A stretch of 41,139 nucleotides of DNA from Acholeplasmataceae bacterium (GTDB lineage Bacteria > Bacillota_I > Bacilli_A > Acholeplasmatales > Acholeplasmataceae): the NCBI GenBank assembly GCA_018399615.1, contig JAGYNT010000004.1, positions 1-41,139 on the forward strand, given 5' to 3'. Position numbers and translations under genes: made by a program. This document shows, piece by piece, positions 1-8,947 of the stretch. The stretch's first letter is position 1, and each line of letters opens with the position of its first letter. The notes under the pieces are model-generated. The model did not search any database. It saw only the letters and a list, made by a program, of their open reading frames with translations, and was not told where the DNA came from.

Positions 1-179
1 TGTCTGAACTGATCGATATCGATGCGATAGAAATCCGTGTCGGTCATGTCATTGCTGAGATCTTCGAGTACGGGTTTCAGCATCTGGCATGGGCCACACC
101 AAACCGCATAATATTGAATGACGACGAGTCCTTGCTTGCCAACTACTTCCTCAAAAGGTTGTCCTTGGTATTCAGTCAT
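1..179 (-). CDS. trxA: Thioredoxin (C-terminus outside window)
   Basis: Not in the ORF track. The reverse complement opens with ATG at 179 and reads MTEYQGQPFEEVVGKQG, followed by the redox motif WCGPCQ at about residues 28-33 and then KPVLEDLS. That is the thioredoxin fold start and active site, so the product is a cytosolic protein-disulfide reductant. A GAGGG ribosome binding site lies just upstream of the ATG and a good promoter lies at 219-247. The gene runs off the left edge, so only about 59 residues are visible. It is probably transcribed alone, since mutS2 upstream is separated by its own promoter. The family call is secure; trxA itself versus a paralog cannot be decided. Confidence 0.88.
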   Translation of the reverse strand, partial: MTEYQGQPFEEVVGKQGLVVIQYYAVWCGPCQMLKPVLEDLSNDMTDTDFYRIDIDQFR

Positions 180-218
180 TAAAAAACCCTCATTTCTTTC
201 ATATTCTATGTTACTTTC

Positions 219-247
219 ATTATAAAGGCTGACGGTCTGAAATTCAA
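219..247 (-). promoter_or_regulatory. Promoter of the thioredoxin gene
   Basis: On the minus strand TTGAAT (242-247), a 17-base spacer and TATAAT (219-224) form a near-consensus sigma-A promoter about 40 bases before the thioredoxin ATG. It lies between the mutS2 stop and trxA. Confidence 0.75.
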
Positions 248-257
248 GTGTTAAGCA

Positions 258-2576
258 CTATTTCAACGTAATAATCGTAACCCCGTTCAAACCTTCACCT
301 TCACCGCCGAAACGATGACTTTTGATGAAAACGGACCTTTTGATGTAATCATGGACCGCGCTTCGGACAGCCCCGCTGCCAAAACCGTGAATGACACGAA
401 ACGAATGCGTGCCGGCAAGCAATGCCCGATCGATGGCATCATCGAGAGCCGGCTTGACCTCGTCATAGCGATATCCTCTGAGATCGAGTTCGAATGGCGC
501 GCGTCTTGCCGGAGTCGCACCACCGCTGCTCTTGTGTTTTTTCGGTTCGCTTTCAGATGGTGCGTTTTGTTCTTTTTTGAGCTCACTCGCTTGAAAGGTC
601 AGATCGAATTTGCCGAAAACGACACGGTAGCGGTCGTTTTTGCTTTCAATGATCTTACCGTATTGTTGGTAAGGTATGATGAAAACGTCATCGCCGATGC
701 CGAGTCTGTCTTTTGAAACGGTTTCTTCCGAGTGCTCGTCCGTGATCCGGATCCGATGCTTGAGGTCGGCGAACTCAGGCTTGGTCAAGTGCTGTTTCTT
801 TTGCAGGTCGTCGAGAAGCTTTTCGGCATCCTGAATGACCTTCTTCCATTTTTCTTCTTCTTTCTTCCGGACCGCACGGATCACCTGATCACGCTCTTTG
901 TTCAAAACATGCGTTTCCTGCTCGTAAGCGGCCTTGGCCTGTTTCGTTTTTTCGAGTTCGTCCAGGTATGTCTTCTTCTGCTGTTCGACATAGGCCATCT
1001 CATCGCTCAGTTTTTCCATGACACGCGAAAGATCCGTCTGTCTGCCGCTGTAAATCCGTTTCGCTTCATCGACGACCGTTTCATCGAGACCCAGTCGCTT
1101 CGCGATCAGAAACGCGTGTGAGGACCCCGTCGCGCCCATCTGGAGATAGTAAAGCGGCTTGAGCGTCTTCTTGTCGAAAGCGACCGACGCCACCGCCATG
1201 TATTCCTCTTCGTAGGCATAGCTCTTGAGTTCGGAATAGTGTGTCGTCACCATCATCCGGATGTTTTTCTTGCGAAAGGCATCGAGAATCGCGATTGCGA
1301 GAGAGAACCCTTCATTGGGATCCGTGCCACTGCCGATTTCATCGAGCAGGACGAGGGAACGGTCCGTTACGTGTTCGAGCATGTAGACGATTTTCGTCAG
1401 ATGCGATGAAAACGTCGATAGCGACTGCGCGATCGACTGCTCATCGCCGATATCGGCGAAGACGTGTTCGAAAACGGACAGTTCGCTTTCTTCATGCGCG
1501 GGTACGAGAAGTCCGGACTGGACCATGAGCACCATGAGTCCGACCGTTTTCAAAGCAACCGTCTTACCCCCTGTGTTCGGACCGGTAATCAGCAATGTCC
1601 GCTTGTGTTCGTCGATCTCGACGTCGATCGGAACGACTTCACGAGGATCGATGAGCGGATGGCGCGCTTTGATCAGGCGAATCCGCTGCGTATCGTTGAG
1701 TCGTGGTTTGTTGGCGGAGATGCTTTCCGCATAACGCGTCTTCGCCGAAATGAAATCGAATGCGAGAAAAAGATCGAGATTCTCGACGATGCTTTGATTC
1801 GCTTCCTGGATCAGTTCCGTCATGTCTTTCATGATGGCACGGATCTCATTTTCTTCGGCGATCTTCAGACTCTCGAGTCTGGCCGTGATGGAACGGGTCT
1901 GTTCGGGTTCGATGTAGACCGTCTGTTTGGTTGCCGAGAGGTCATGGATAACGCCCTTGATCTTGTTTTTATACGCATCCTTGATCGGCAGACAGAAACG
2001 GTCGTTACGCATGACGATGACGTTCTCGTTCAGATACGAGCCCAGATCACTCAGCAGTTTTTGCAGTTTGTCCTGCAAACTCTTTTCATGTCGGAACATC
2101 TCTTTGCGTATTTTCAGAAGCTCGGGACTCGCATCGTCATAGATCAGACCGTCTTCGTCCATCTTCTTGCGCAAATAGTCGAGAATCGACTTGTGGTCAT
2201 GCATGCGCTCGAAATAGGGGTTGATCGATCGAAGGGGTATCTCGAGACGCCTGGCTTCACGGAAATAGTTCAAAACGTCCTGCTCCATACTCAGAAACAG
2301 ACGTATCAGAAGCAGTTCTTTCATATTGAAATCGCGTTCGAGTTTGGCATATTGCAACAACTGATGGATGTCGAAGTCATCGATCAGAGGAATGCGCCCG
2401 ACACGAATGTGCAGACTTTCAAGATCGACGCATTCCTGAAGAGATCTTTCGATATCCGAAAGATCGGTCGAAGGAAGGAGCTCGAGTATTTCTTTTCTGA
2501 TCCGTTCGGTCTTGGCATAGCTGCCGACCTTGGTCAGAATTTGATTAAATTCAAGTGTTTTTACCATAAAACTCAT
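258..2576 (-). CDS. mutS2: MutS2 family endonuclease / ribosome-rescue ATPase
   Basis: 772 residues from the start chosen here, the usual MutS2 size. A MutS-like core and clamp region leads to the ABC-type ATPase with Walker A GPNTGGKT at about residue 332 and Walker B DEIGSGTDP. A charged coiled coil follows, then a C-terminal Smr nuclease domain with LDLRG and HGFGSG. The family suppresses recombination and in Bacilli also acts on collided ribosomes. The ORF track begins 23 codons upstream, but that extension overlaps the rnhC promoter. The ATG at 2576 is preceded by AAAGGATG at good spacing; the ATG at 2567 (MVKTLEF) is the alternative. Divergent from rnhC. Confidence 0.93.
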   Translation of the reverse strand: MSFMVKTLEFNQILTKVGSYAKTERIRKEILELLPSTDLSDIERSLQECVDLESLHIRVGRIPLIDDFDIHQLLQYAKLERDFNMKELLLIRLFLSMEQDVLNYFREARRLEIPLRSINPYFERMHDHKSILDYLRKKMDEDGLIYDDASPELLKIRKEMFRHEKSLQDKLQKLLSDLGSYLNENVIVMRNDRFCLPIKDAYKNKIKGVIHDLSATKQTVYIEPEQTRSITARLESLKIAEENEIRAIMKDMTELIQEANQSIVENLDLFLAFDFISAKTRYAESISANKPRLNDTQRIRLIKARHPLIDPREVVPIDVEIDEHKRTLLITGPNTGGKTVALKTVGLMVLMVQSGLLVPAHEESELSVFEHVFADIGDEQSIAQSLSTFSSHLTKIVYMLEHVTDRSLVLLDEIGSGTDPNEGFSLAIAILDAFRKKNIRMMVTTHYSELKSYAYEEEYMAVASVAFDKKTLKPLYYLQMGATGSSHAFLIAKRLGLDETVVDEAKRIYSGRQTDLSRVMEKLSDEMAYVEQQKKTYLDELEKTKQAKAAYEQETHVLNKERDQVIRAVRKKEEEKWKKVIQDAEKLLDDLQKKQHLTKPEFADLKHRIRITDEHSEETVSKDRLGIGDDVFIIPYQQYGKIIESKNDRYRVVFGKFDLTFQASELKKEQNAPSESEPKKHKSSGGATPARRAPFELDLRGYRYDEVKPALDDAIDRALLAGTHSFRVIHGFGSGAVRSAVHDYIKRSVFIKSHRFGGEGEGLNGVTIITLK

Positions 2577-2605
2577 CGGTTGCACATCCTTTATCGGCAA
2601 AATTG

Positions 2606-2614
2606 TGTTATAAT
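2606..2614 (+). promoter_or_regulatory. Extended -10 promoter of rnhC
   Basis: TGTTATAAT matches the extended -10 form TGnTATAAT, 22 bases before the rnhC ATG at 2637. No good -35 hexamer is seen at 16-18 bases, which is common for extended -10 promoters. Confidence 0.6.
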
Positions 2615-2636
2615 AGTTTCGTAAGCAGGTGACTAT

Positions 2637-3494
2637 ATGAAACACTATACGATTTCTGTCGATGATCGTGAACTGGAAATTTTAAATCGCGTCTACAAGA
2701 ATCATCTGGTCGAAGATAATAACCCTTATCTTCTTTTTCATGCCGTCCACAACGACATCAACATATTCGGTTATCAGACCGGAAAGGTCTACTTGCAAGG
2801 CGAAGAAATCACCCACGAACTCGTTCAGATCAAGAAACACCTCAAACGCGAGGATTACGAAGCGATTGGTTCCGACGAGGTCGGAACCGGTGACGTATTC
2901 GGACCGATCGTGGTCTGTGCGGCCCACGTGAACACCAAGGACATCGCCTTTCTTGAAAGCCTCAATGTTCGTGACTCGAAGAACATCAAGGATAAGGAAA
3001 TCATTCAACTGGCTCCGAAAATCGCCAAGAGAGTCATCCATTCGCTTTTGATTCTTCCGCCCAAAAAGTACAATGCGCTCGTTGCCAAAGGCTACAATCT
3101 CAACAAGATCAAAGCACTGCTTCACAATCAGGCCATCATCAAGACGACCTCAAAACTCGATCATGAAGTGCCGGTGATCATCGATCAGTTCTGTACGCCC
3201 CAACTCTATTTCAACTACGTCAAGGACGAGACACTCGTCCATCGAAACGTCGACTTTCACGTACGTGCCGAACAGATCCATTTGAGCGTCGCCGCCGCTT
3301 CGATCATCGCTCGATACGCGTTTCTGGTCAAAATCAGGGAGTACGAACGCAAGCTCGACATCAAGATCATCAAAGGTGCCAGCAAAGATGTCGACGCTCT
3401 GGTCAAAAGCGTGTACGACCAATTCGGTACGGCGAAGCTCGGTCTGATCGCCAAGATGAACTTCAAAAACATAACCAAGCAAAACCTCACCTGA
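2637..3494 (+). CDS. rnhC: Ribonuclease HIII
   Basis: 285 residues. It removes RNA from RNA:DNA hybrids during replication and repair. The N-terminal ~65 residues fit the TBP-like substrate-binding domain typical of RNase HIII. The catalytic motif GSDEVGTGD follows at residues 78-86, and further acidic residues lie in VIIDQF and in the HLSVAAASIIAR region. The start ATG at 2637 follows GCAGGTGACTAT and an extended -10 promoter. The gene is convergent with rluD and their 3' ends overlap by 8 bases (3487-3494). Adjacency to divergent mutS2 is common in Firmicutes. Confidence 0.93.
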   Translation: MKHYTISVDDRELEILNRVYKNHLVEDNNPYLLFHAVHNDINIFGYQTGKVYLQGEEITHELVQIKKHLKREDYEAIGSDEVGTGDVFGPIVVCAAHVNTKDIAFLESLNVRDSKNIKDKEIIQLAPKIAKRVIHSLLILPPKKYNALVAKGYNLNKIKALLHNQAIIKTTSKLDHEVPVIIDQFCTPQLYFNYVKDETLVHRNVDFHVRAEQIHLSVAAASIIARYAFLVKIREYERKLDIKIIKGASKDVDALVKSVYDQFGTAKLGLIAKMNFKNITKQNLT

Positions 3495-4389
3495 TACGAT
3501 CGAGAAACGAACTGAATGACTCGGGCATATCGACGGTAAACGTCATATGCTCTTTTTTGATCGGATGGGTGAAAGCGATCGAATAGGCATGCAAAAACTG
3601 CCCCGTATCACCTTTCCGGTCGCGCGGACCGTATAGAGGATCCCCGACAAGGGGATGGTTGATATAGGCCATGTGTACGCGAATCTGATGGGTTCTACCG
3701 GTTTCGAGCTCACAACGGATCAACGTGTAATCCGCGTATGTCTCTACGACTTCGAAGTGTGTCACAGCGTGTTTTCCACCCTCGAGAACCGCCATTTTCA
3801 AGCGGTTTTTCGGATGCCTTTTGATCGGGGCGTCGATCGTTCCGGTCGTTTCCGCGAAATGTCCGTAACATAGCGCGACATATTTCCGGATAATCCGGTG
3901 TTCGGCCAAATCATGACTGAGCAAAACGTGTGCGCGATCGTGCTTGGCCACGATCAGAAGCCCACTCGTGTCCTTGTCGATCCGATGCACGATGCCCGGT
4001 CTGATGACGCCATTGATCGATGAAAGATTTTTCGTCTGATAGAGCAAACCGTGAACGAGTGTCGGTCCGCTGTGGCTCTCGGCCGGGTGCACGACGAGTC
4101 CTTCCGCTTTGTTGATGACGAGCAGGTCGTCATCCTCATAGACGATATCGAGGGCGAGGTCGATCGGGGTCAGGTCGAGTTCTTTCGGTTCGATCTCTTC
4201 GATTTCAATGATGTCGCTCGTTTTGAGGGCATAGCCCGTTTTGACGATACTTCCATTGACCGTTACGTGGCCCGAACGAATGAGCATCTGGATGTGACTG
4301 CGACTCTCGTCCGGCATGACACACTCGTGAAGATAACGGTCGAGCCGATCGTTTTCGTTATCAAAAGGAACTTCAATCATCCGTTTCAT
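3487..4389 (-). CDS. rluD: RluD-family 23S rRNA pseudouridine synthase
   Basis: 300 residues. An N-terminal S4 RNA-binding domain (residues ~14-65) precedes the RluA/RluD catalytic domain with HRIDKDTSGLL. Asp138 in HRIDKD is the expected catalytic Asp that forms pseudouridine in rRNA. Later conserved parts include HQIRVHMAYINHPLVGDPLYG. The ATG at 4389 is chosen because AAAGGAAA lies 7-10 bases upstream; the Met at codon 4 is the alternative. It overlaps the end of lspA, giving the usual Firmicute lspA-rluD pair, and is the last gene of the operon that starts at the T-box near 10.9 kb. RluD versus RluC/RluA specificity cannot be settled from sequence alone. Confidence 0.9.
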   Translation of the reverse strand: MKRMIEVPFDNENDRLDRYLHECVMPDESRSHIQMLIRSGHVTVNGSIVKTGYALKTSDIIEIEEIEPKELDLTPIDLALDIVYEDDDLLVINKAEGLVVHPAESHSGPTLVHGLLYQTKNLSSINGVIRPGIVHRIDKDTSGLLIVAKHDRAHVLLSHDLAEHRIIRKYVALCYGHFAETTGTIDAPIKRHPKNRLKMAVLEGGKHAVTHFEVVETYADYTLIRCELETGRTHQIRVHMAYINHPLVGDPLYGPRDRKGDTGQFLHAYSIAFTHPIKKEHMTFTVDMPESFSSFLDRIR

Positions 4390-4888
4390 GGGTGGTTTCC
4401 TTTCTTTTCATGCGCTTCGGCTCGAAAAAGACGAGATCGATCATGAACAGAACGATCGCGGCACTCAGAAACAGATCCGCAAAATTGTTATAGAAATTGC
4501 TCAGATTGACCACGCCGAGAACCGGAGTCAGAAAGGGAAAGTAAAAATGATCGATGACATAGCCGTAAAGGGCGCGATCGATCGCATTTCCCAGTGTGCC
4601 ACCGATGAAGAGCGCGATCGAAATGCTATAGACTTTCTTGTCCTTGAAAGAGACATCGAGAAAGAGGTATCCGAAGATCCCCAAGGCGACCACGGTCACG
4701 GCCGCCAGCAACAGGTGCTGACCCGGCAACATGCCGAAAGAGATCCCGTCGTTCTCGTAATAGTGGAACTCGAGCATACGGGGGATCAGCGTGACGGGAT
4801 CGCCTCCTTTGATGAACATGACGGAAATCTGTTTCGTCACCTGATCGATCAGTATCGTGAAAACAATGATTAAATAGCCAATGAGCAT
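4373..4888 (-). CDS. lspA: Lipoprotein signal peptidase (signal peptidase II)
   Basis: 171 residues with four membrane segments. It cleaves the signal peptide of diacylglyceryl-modified prolipoproteins in the cytoplasmic membrane. Seen: NDGISFG, LGNAIDR (residues ~99-105), VIDHFYF with Asp113, and NNFADLF with Asp138, the two aspartates expected of this aspartyl protease. The ORF track extends 29 codons further upstream, but the ATG at 4888 has AGGAGAAG at ideal spacing and gives the normal N-terminus (MLIGYLIIVFTILIDQVTKQ), so it is preferred. It lies 14 bases after the small membrane protein gene and overlaps rluD. Its presence implies the cell makes lipoproteins. Confidence 0.95.
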   Translation of the reverse strand: MLIGYLIIVFTILIDQVTKQISVMFIKGGDPVTLIPRMLEFHYYENDGISFGMLPGQHLLLAAVTVVALGIFGYLFLDVSFKDKKVYSISIALFIGGTLGNAIDRALYGYVIDHFYFPFLTPVLGVVNLSNFYNNFADLFLSAAIVLFMIDLVFFEPKRMKRKETTHETDD

Positions 4889-4902
4889 GGTTCTTCTCCT
4901 AT

Positions 4903-5289
4903 TCAAAAGAGTGTGACAATAACGATCATACCGATGATCGTCAAGAGCAGGGCGATCAATATGCTTTCTGTCCACTGCAATATCCGCGTGTTAAGACCGT
5001 CGAGCGACTTCTCATAATTTGCCAGCAGTCTGTAATAGACAGCGTAATAAATCAGACTCCACGACACGGCGAGCAAGACGAGGGTGATTGAAAGCATGAG
5101 GTGAAGATCGCTGTATATGAAAAGATTGATCGTAAAAAGCACCGGAATCAACAATATGAAAAAGGAAACGCCGAAAGCTCCAAAAACCGACTTGATGACG
5201 GACTTGAAGCCGACGATCGCGTTGACTCGGCGATTGAGCGTCAGATACCGCTTGAAAAAGGTGCGGATCGTGTCAAGAACTCGTCTCAT
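4903..5289 (-). CDS. Small membrane protein of unknown function
   Basis: 128 residues, not recognised. A basic N-terminus (MRRVLDTIRTFFKRYL) is followed by hydrophobic segments at about residues 36-56 and 63-84 and a C-terminal segment at about 107-127, so three membrane spans are likely. No catalytic motif is visible. The start overlaps the end of the PDZ-Lon protease gene by 17 bases, and lspA follows 14 bases after the stop, so it is cotranscribed and probably translationally coupled. The context suggests an envelope role, but no function can be assigned. It is clearly a real gene because it fills the operon without gaps. Confidence 0.75.
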   Translation of the reverse strand: MRRVLDTIRTFFKRYLTLNRRVNAIVGFKSVIKSVFGAFGVSFFILLIPVLFTINLFIYSDLHLMLSITLVLLAVSWSLIYYAVYYRLLANYEKSLDGLNTRILQWTESILIALLLTIIGMIVIVTLF

Positions 5290-6277
5290 AGCGTTCTCCC
5301 ATCACTTCCTTGATATCATCTTTGTGGGCGATGAATACCGTTTCGAACGGCAAATCCTCAAAACCATAGGACTCGAATTCCGCCCGATGCGCCTCCGGAA
5401 TGAAAAAGAGGTCGACCCCGGCATCGATCGCGGTATAGATCTTCTGTTTCAAACCGCCGATTCTGCCGATCGAGCCGTCGGCTTCGATCGTTCCGGTGCC
5501 GGCTAGAACATTCGTTGAAATGTTTATATCCAGTAAACTTACGTAAATGGAAATGGTCTGCATGAGGCCACCGCTGGGGCCTCCGTAAACCGAATCTTCC
5601 CCGGGAAGATCATAGCTCGGAACCGCATGGTCGATCGTGTAATTCGGATAGAAAAGAAACGGCAGATCGCCTTCCTCGAACGCATAGGAAACCGTGAACG
5701 GTTCCTCATCCGCACGCAAAACGGTAAACGTCACGTCCGACAAGTCGATCAGTTGAAGAAAATCGTCATGCGTGTAGGACGCGTGGTCTTTCCCGTCGAT
5801 CGCGATGATCGCATCACCGATCTCAAGTTCCGAAAGACGTGATGGTGCATAGTAAACCGACAAGCCCGCGTAATGATAGGTCATTTCAACGGCATCGGAT
5901 GATTCCGCTGCCAGAAGGTAGGCATTGATCAGCGCATTGGTATAGGACACGCGCTTCGTGAGTTGTCCCTGGGCATACTGTTCGCGCCAGGAAAGGTCCT
6001 TTTCAAACAGATTCATGGGACGAACACTCATTTTGTCATCCGCCGACAACAGCCAGGTTTGAAATGGCGTGAGCGGATTATAGGAGAGGACGTAAACGGT
6101 GTGGATGTTTTCGCTTTGTTCGTAACCCTCGATCGTAATCGCTTCACCAACGGGTGTCAACCCGCCGGGACCCGTCCCGGCGAATCCGGTGGGCATAATC
6201 AGAATCATCAAAAGGTAAACGTAGGGAAAACTGATGACGATCAGAAGTTTTCGATGTTTTTCAAGAAACGCTCTCAT
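5273..6277 (-). CDS. Membrane-anchored PDZ-Lon serine protease (SepM/YlbL type)
   Basis: 334 residues. One N-terminal membrane anchor (~residues 10-30), a PDZ domain (LEIGDAIIAIDGK, ~150-163) and a C-terminal Lon-type proteolytic domain. The catalytic dyad is visible as Ser235 in YGGPSGGLM and Lys in IGGLKQK (~277); their spacing matches Lon proteases. Members such as Streptococcus SepM and Bacillus YlbL cut peptides or proteins outside the membrane. The start overlaps comEB by 17 bases and the end overlaps the small membrane protein gene. The substrate is unknown. Confidence 0.88.
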   Translation of the reverse strand: MRAFLEKHRKLLIVISFPYVYLLMILIMPTGFAGTGPGGLTPVGEAITIEGYEQSENIHTVYVLSYNPLTPFQTWLLSADDKMSVRPMNLFEKDLSWREQYAQGQLTKRVSYTNALINAYLLAAESSDAVEMTYHYAGLSVYYAPSRLSELEIGDAIIAIDGKDHASYTHDDFLQLIDLSDVTFTVLRADEEPFTVSYAFEEGDLPFLFYPNYTIDHAVPSYDLPGEDSVYGGPSGGLMQTISIYVSLLDINISTNVLAGTGTIEADGSIGRIGGLKQKIYTAIDAGVDLFFIPEAHRAEFESYGFEDLPFETVFIAHKDDIKEVMGERYETSS

Positions 6278-6737
6278 AGGTCAACCTCCCCGTCCGGACT
6301 TGACGATGGGATACGCCCGCAGCCTCAAGCATTCTCAAGGCGGCTTCGTGAATCGTCGATTTCGTTTCCTTGTTCGTCTCATAGATGATTTCGCGAATGC
6401 CGCTTTGAATGATCAGTTTCACACACTCGTGACACGGAAAAAGCGTGACGTAGATCGTCGCCTCCTTGAGTGTGGTCGTGGCGTTGAGAATCGCGTTCGC
6501 TTCGGCATGAACGACGTAGGGGTATTTGGTCTGGGCGATCTCACCTTCGTTACCCCACGGGAACAGATCATCCTGGCAGCCCATCGGCAGACCGTTGTAG
6601 CCGATTCCCACGATGCGCTTGTCGGTATTGATGATACACGCTCCGACCTGTGTGACGGGATCCTTGCTGCGCATGGCCGACAGTTTGGCGACGCCCATGA
6701 AGTATTCGTCCCACGACAGATAATCCAAACGCATCAT
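6261..6737 (-). CDS. comEB: dCMP deaminase (ComEB-like)
   Basis: 158 residues. A zinc-dependent cytidine/deoxycytidylate deaminase that converts dCMP to dUMP, feeding thymidylate synthase (thyA is also in this window). The zinc motif HAEANA (His77, catalytic Glu79) and PCHEC (Cys102, Cys105) are both intact, and the N-terminal MGVAKLSAMRSKDP is typical. It overlaps msrA by 4 bases and the PDZ-Lon gene by 17 bases. Start is ATGATG, so the first or second Met is possible. In Bacillus the homolog sits in the comE locus; here it is part of the his/asp tRNA synthetase operon. Confidence 0.92.
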   Translation of the reverse strand: MMRLDYLSWDEYFMGVAKLSAMRSKDPVTQVGACIINTDKRIVGIGYNGLPMGCQDDLFPWGNEGEIAQTKYPYVVHAEANAILNATTTLKEATIYVTLFPCHECVKLIIQSGIREIIYETNKETKSTIHEAALRMLEAAGVSHRQVRTGRLTYESVS

Positions 6738-7231
6738 TTCTTTTCCTCGCGTCGTGCGAGCCCGAGATTGACATGACAGTAACCGTTGGGGTTTTTCTCC
6801 AGATAGTTCTGATGTTCCGGCTCGGCCAGATCGTAATCCTCGTTTTTCAGGACGCGTGTCGCGACGCGCGTCAGGTCTTTCTTGAAGTGTTTTTCGAGGA
6901 AGTCGTAGATCCGCTCTTCTTCGTCATCCTGTTCATAGTAGATGCCGCTGCGATACTGGAAACCGATATCATGCCCTTGTCGGTTGGGCGTGAAGGGATT
7001 GATGATACGGAAAAAATGATCGAGGATCTCTTCGAGCGTCACGGTTTTTTCGTCATATGTGACGCGACACGCCTCGGCGTGGGTCGCGACACCCTGACAG
7101 ACTTCGTCATAGGAAGGGTTTCTCTTGTTGCCGTCGACATAGCCGACAGACGTTTCCAAGACGCCCTTCAATTGCTTGAAATAGGCTTCAACACCCCAAA
7201 AACAACCACCTGCCAATACTACTGATTTCAC
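6734..7231 (-). CDS. msrA: Peptide methionine-(S)-sulfoxide reductase
   Basis: 165 residues. It reduces methionine-S-sulfoxide in proteins, using thioredoxin as reductant. The catalytic GGCFWGVE motif is at residues 8-15 (Cys10), and a C-terminal Cys in GYCHVNLG could serve as resolving cysteine. Conserved parts such as [16 protein letters not shown] and [13 protein letters not shown] are present. It overlaps aspS and comEB by 4 bases each (ATGA type), so it is a tightly coupled operon gene. No msrB lies nearby. Confidence 0.95.
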   Translation of the reverse strand: MKSVVLAGGCFWGVEAYFKQLKGVLETSVGYVDGNKRNPSYDEVCQGVATHAEACRVTYDEKTVTLEEILDHFFRIINPFTPNRQGHDIGFQYRSGIYYEQDDEEERIYDFLEKHFKKDLTRVATRVLKNEDYDLAEPEHQNYLEKNPNGYCHVNLGLARREEKK

Positions 7232-8947
7232 GAAAGATCACCTACTTTCAACTTGAGTTCATCGAGCTGGGTCGCGTCGACGCCACTCGGTGCTTCCATC
7301 ATGATATCCTTCGCGCTTTGCGTTTTGGGAAAGGCGATGACATCCTTGATATTGTCCGTATGCGTCAGAAGCATGACGATCCGATCGAGTCCGAGTGCGA
7401 TGCCGCCGTGCGGAGGCGTACCGTATTGCAGTGCTTCCACGAAAAATCCGAATCGGTTCTTCACGTCTTCTTCTTTCAGACCGAGCGTCTTGAACATCAT
7501 GTTCGTATGTCCATATCATGGATACGCATCGAGCCGCCGCCGATCTCATAGCCGTTCAAAACGATATCGTATGCTCTGGCTCGGGCTTTGTGCGGCTCGT
7601 TTTTCAACTGCAAAGATCGGTCGGTGCCGTAAACGGGTGATGTTTGGCATAAAAGCGCGCATCGGTTTCATCGTATTCCAGCAAAGGCCAATCCGTTACC
7701 CACAAAAAGGCATACTCGTTTTTCGGGATCAGGTCGAGCATGTTTGCGAGTCGGATGCGAAGCGCACCGAGTGATTTCGTGACATCATCGAAAGAACCCG
7801 GAACGAACAGGATCATGGCGTTGTCTGCGAGATCGAGTGCGTCGAGTTGAGAATCACCTAGGAACTTCCGAATGCTTCCCGAATACTGTCCGTTCTGTCG
7901 TTTGAGATAGGCGAGTGCTTTTCCGTGATTTTTCTTGACGAGGTCCGTCAGTTGATCGATCACTTTTCGCGTCAACGACGAAGCGTCATCGACGCGGATC
8001 CCTTTGATCGTTTCTGACGCGTTGAACAAAGGAACATCGATGTCCTTGAAGCGTTCGGTATAGTCCTTCAGGTGAAGCGCATATCGAATATCGGGTTTGT
8101 CCGTACCGTAAGTCGCGATCGCATCATCATAAGTCATGCGCAGAAACGGTTTCCTGATCGTGACTCCCGACACGTTTTTCAACGTATCGACCATGACGCT
8201 TTCGGTCAGTTCCATCACGTCTTCTTCATCGATGAATGAAGCTTCGATGTCGACCTGCGTGAACTCCGGCTGGCGATCCGCGCGCAAGTCCTCATCACGA
8301 AAACAGCGGGCGATCTGGAAATACTTCTCGAATCCGGCGATCATGAAAAGCTGTTTGTAGATCTGAGGGGATTGCGGCAACGCATAGAACATACTCGGGT
8401 AGAGTCTTGATGGAACGAGGTAATCCCTCGCTCCTTCCGGAGTGGATTTTCCAAGTATCGGGGTTTCAAGCTCATAGTATCCCTGTTCGACGAGAACACG
8501 CCGAATCGATTGCGTGATTTCGTGGCGCTTGATCAGATAATTTTGCATGACCGGTCGTCTCAAGTCGAGATAGCGGTATTTGAGTCTGGTTTCTTCGTGC
8601 GCATCGGTCTGATCCGTGATGTACAAGGGCGGCGTCAGACTCTTGCTGAGAATGCGAAGTTCTTTGACTTCGACCTCGATTTCTCCCGTGACGATGCGTC
8701 TGTTCTTGCTTTCCCTTTCGATGACGATTCCCGTGACTTCGATGACGAACTCGTTTTTGATCGACTTGATGAGCTCATCGTTTGGATCATCGGGTTTCAT
8801 AACGAGTTGCGTAATCCCGAATCGATCTCTGAGATCGATGAAAAACAGTCCGCCGAGGTCTCTGGTTTTGGCAACCCACCCCTTCAGTTGGACTTCCTGA
8901 CCGAGGTTTTTTATGGTCAGTTCATTGTTGGTATGCGTATATGTCAT
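7228..8947 (-). CDS. aspS: Aspartyl-tRNA synthetase, reading frame broken twice
   Basis: Class II aminoacyl-tRNA synthetase charging tRNA-Asp. The 447 aa N-terminal ORF has the OB-fold anticodon-binding domain (~1-105) and motif 2 ([18 protein letters not shown]). The 90 aa C-terminal ORF has motif 3 ([13 protein letters not shown]). Between them, another frame encodes the missing family-conserved part ([25 protein letters not shown]). One base is therefore missing near 7610 (after [10 protein letters not shown]) and another near 7506. With two single-base corrections the protein is continuous and about 573 residues, normal length. Overlaps hisS and msrA by 4 bases. Because the gene is normally essential, sequence error is more likely than true inactivation. 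Confidence 0.9.

Noticed and set aside
1464-2624. 386 aa plus-strand ORF opposite mutS2
   Set aside because: Shadow of the mutS2 reading frame; no recognisable domain, no own ribosome binding site and complete overlap with a clear gene.
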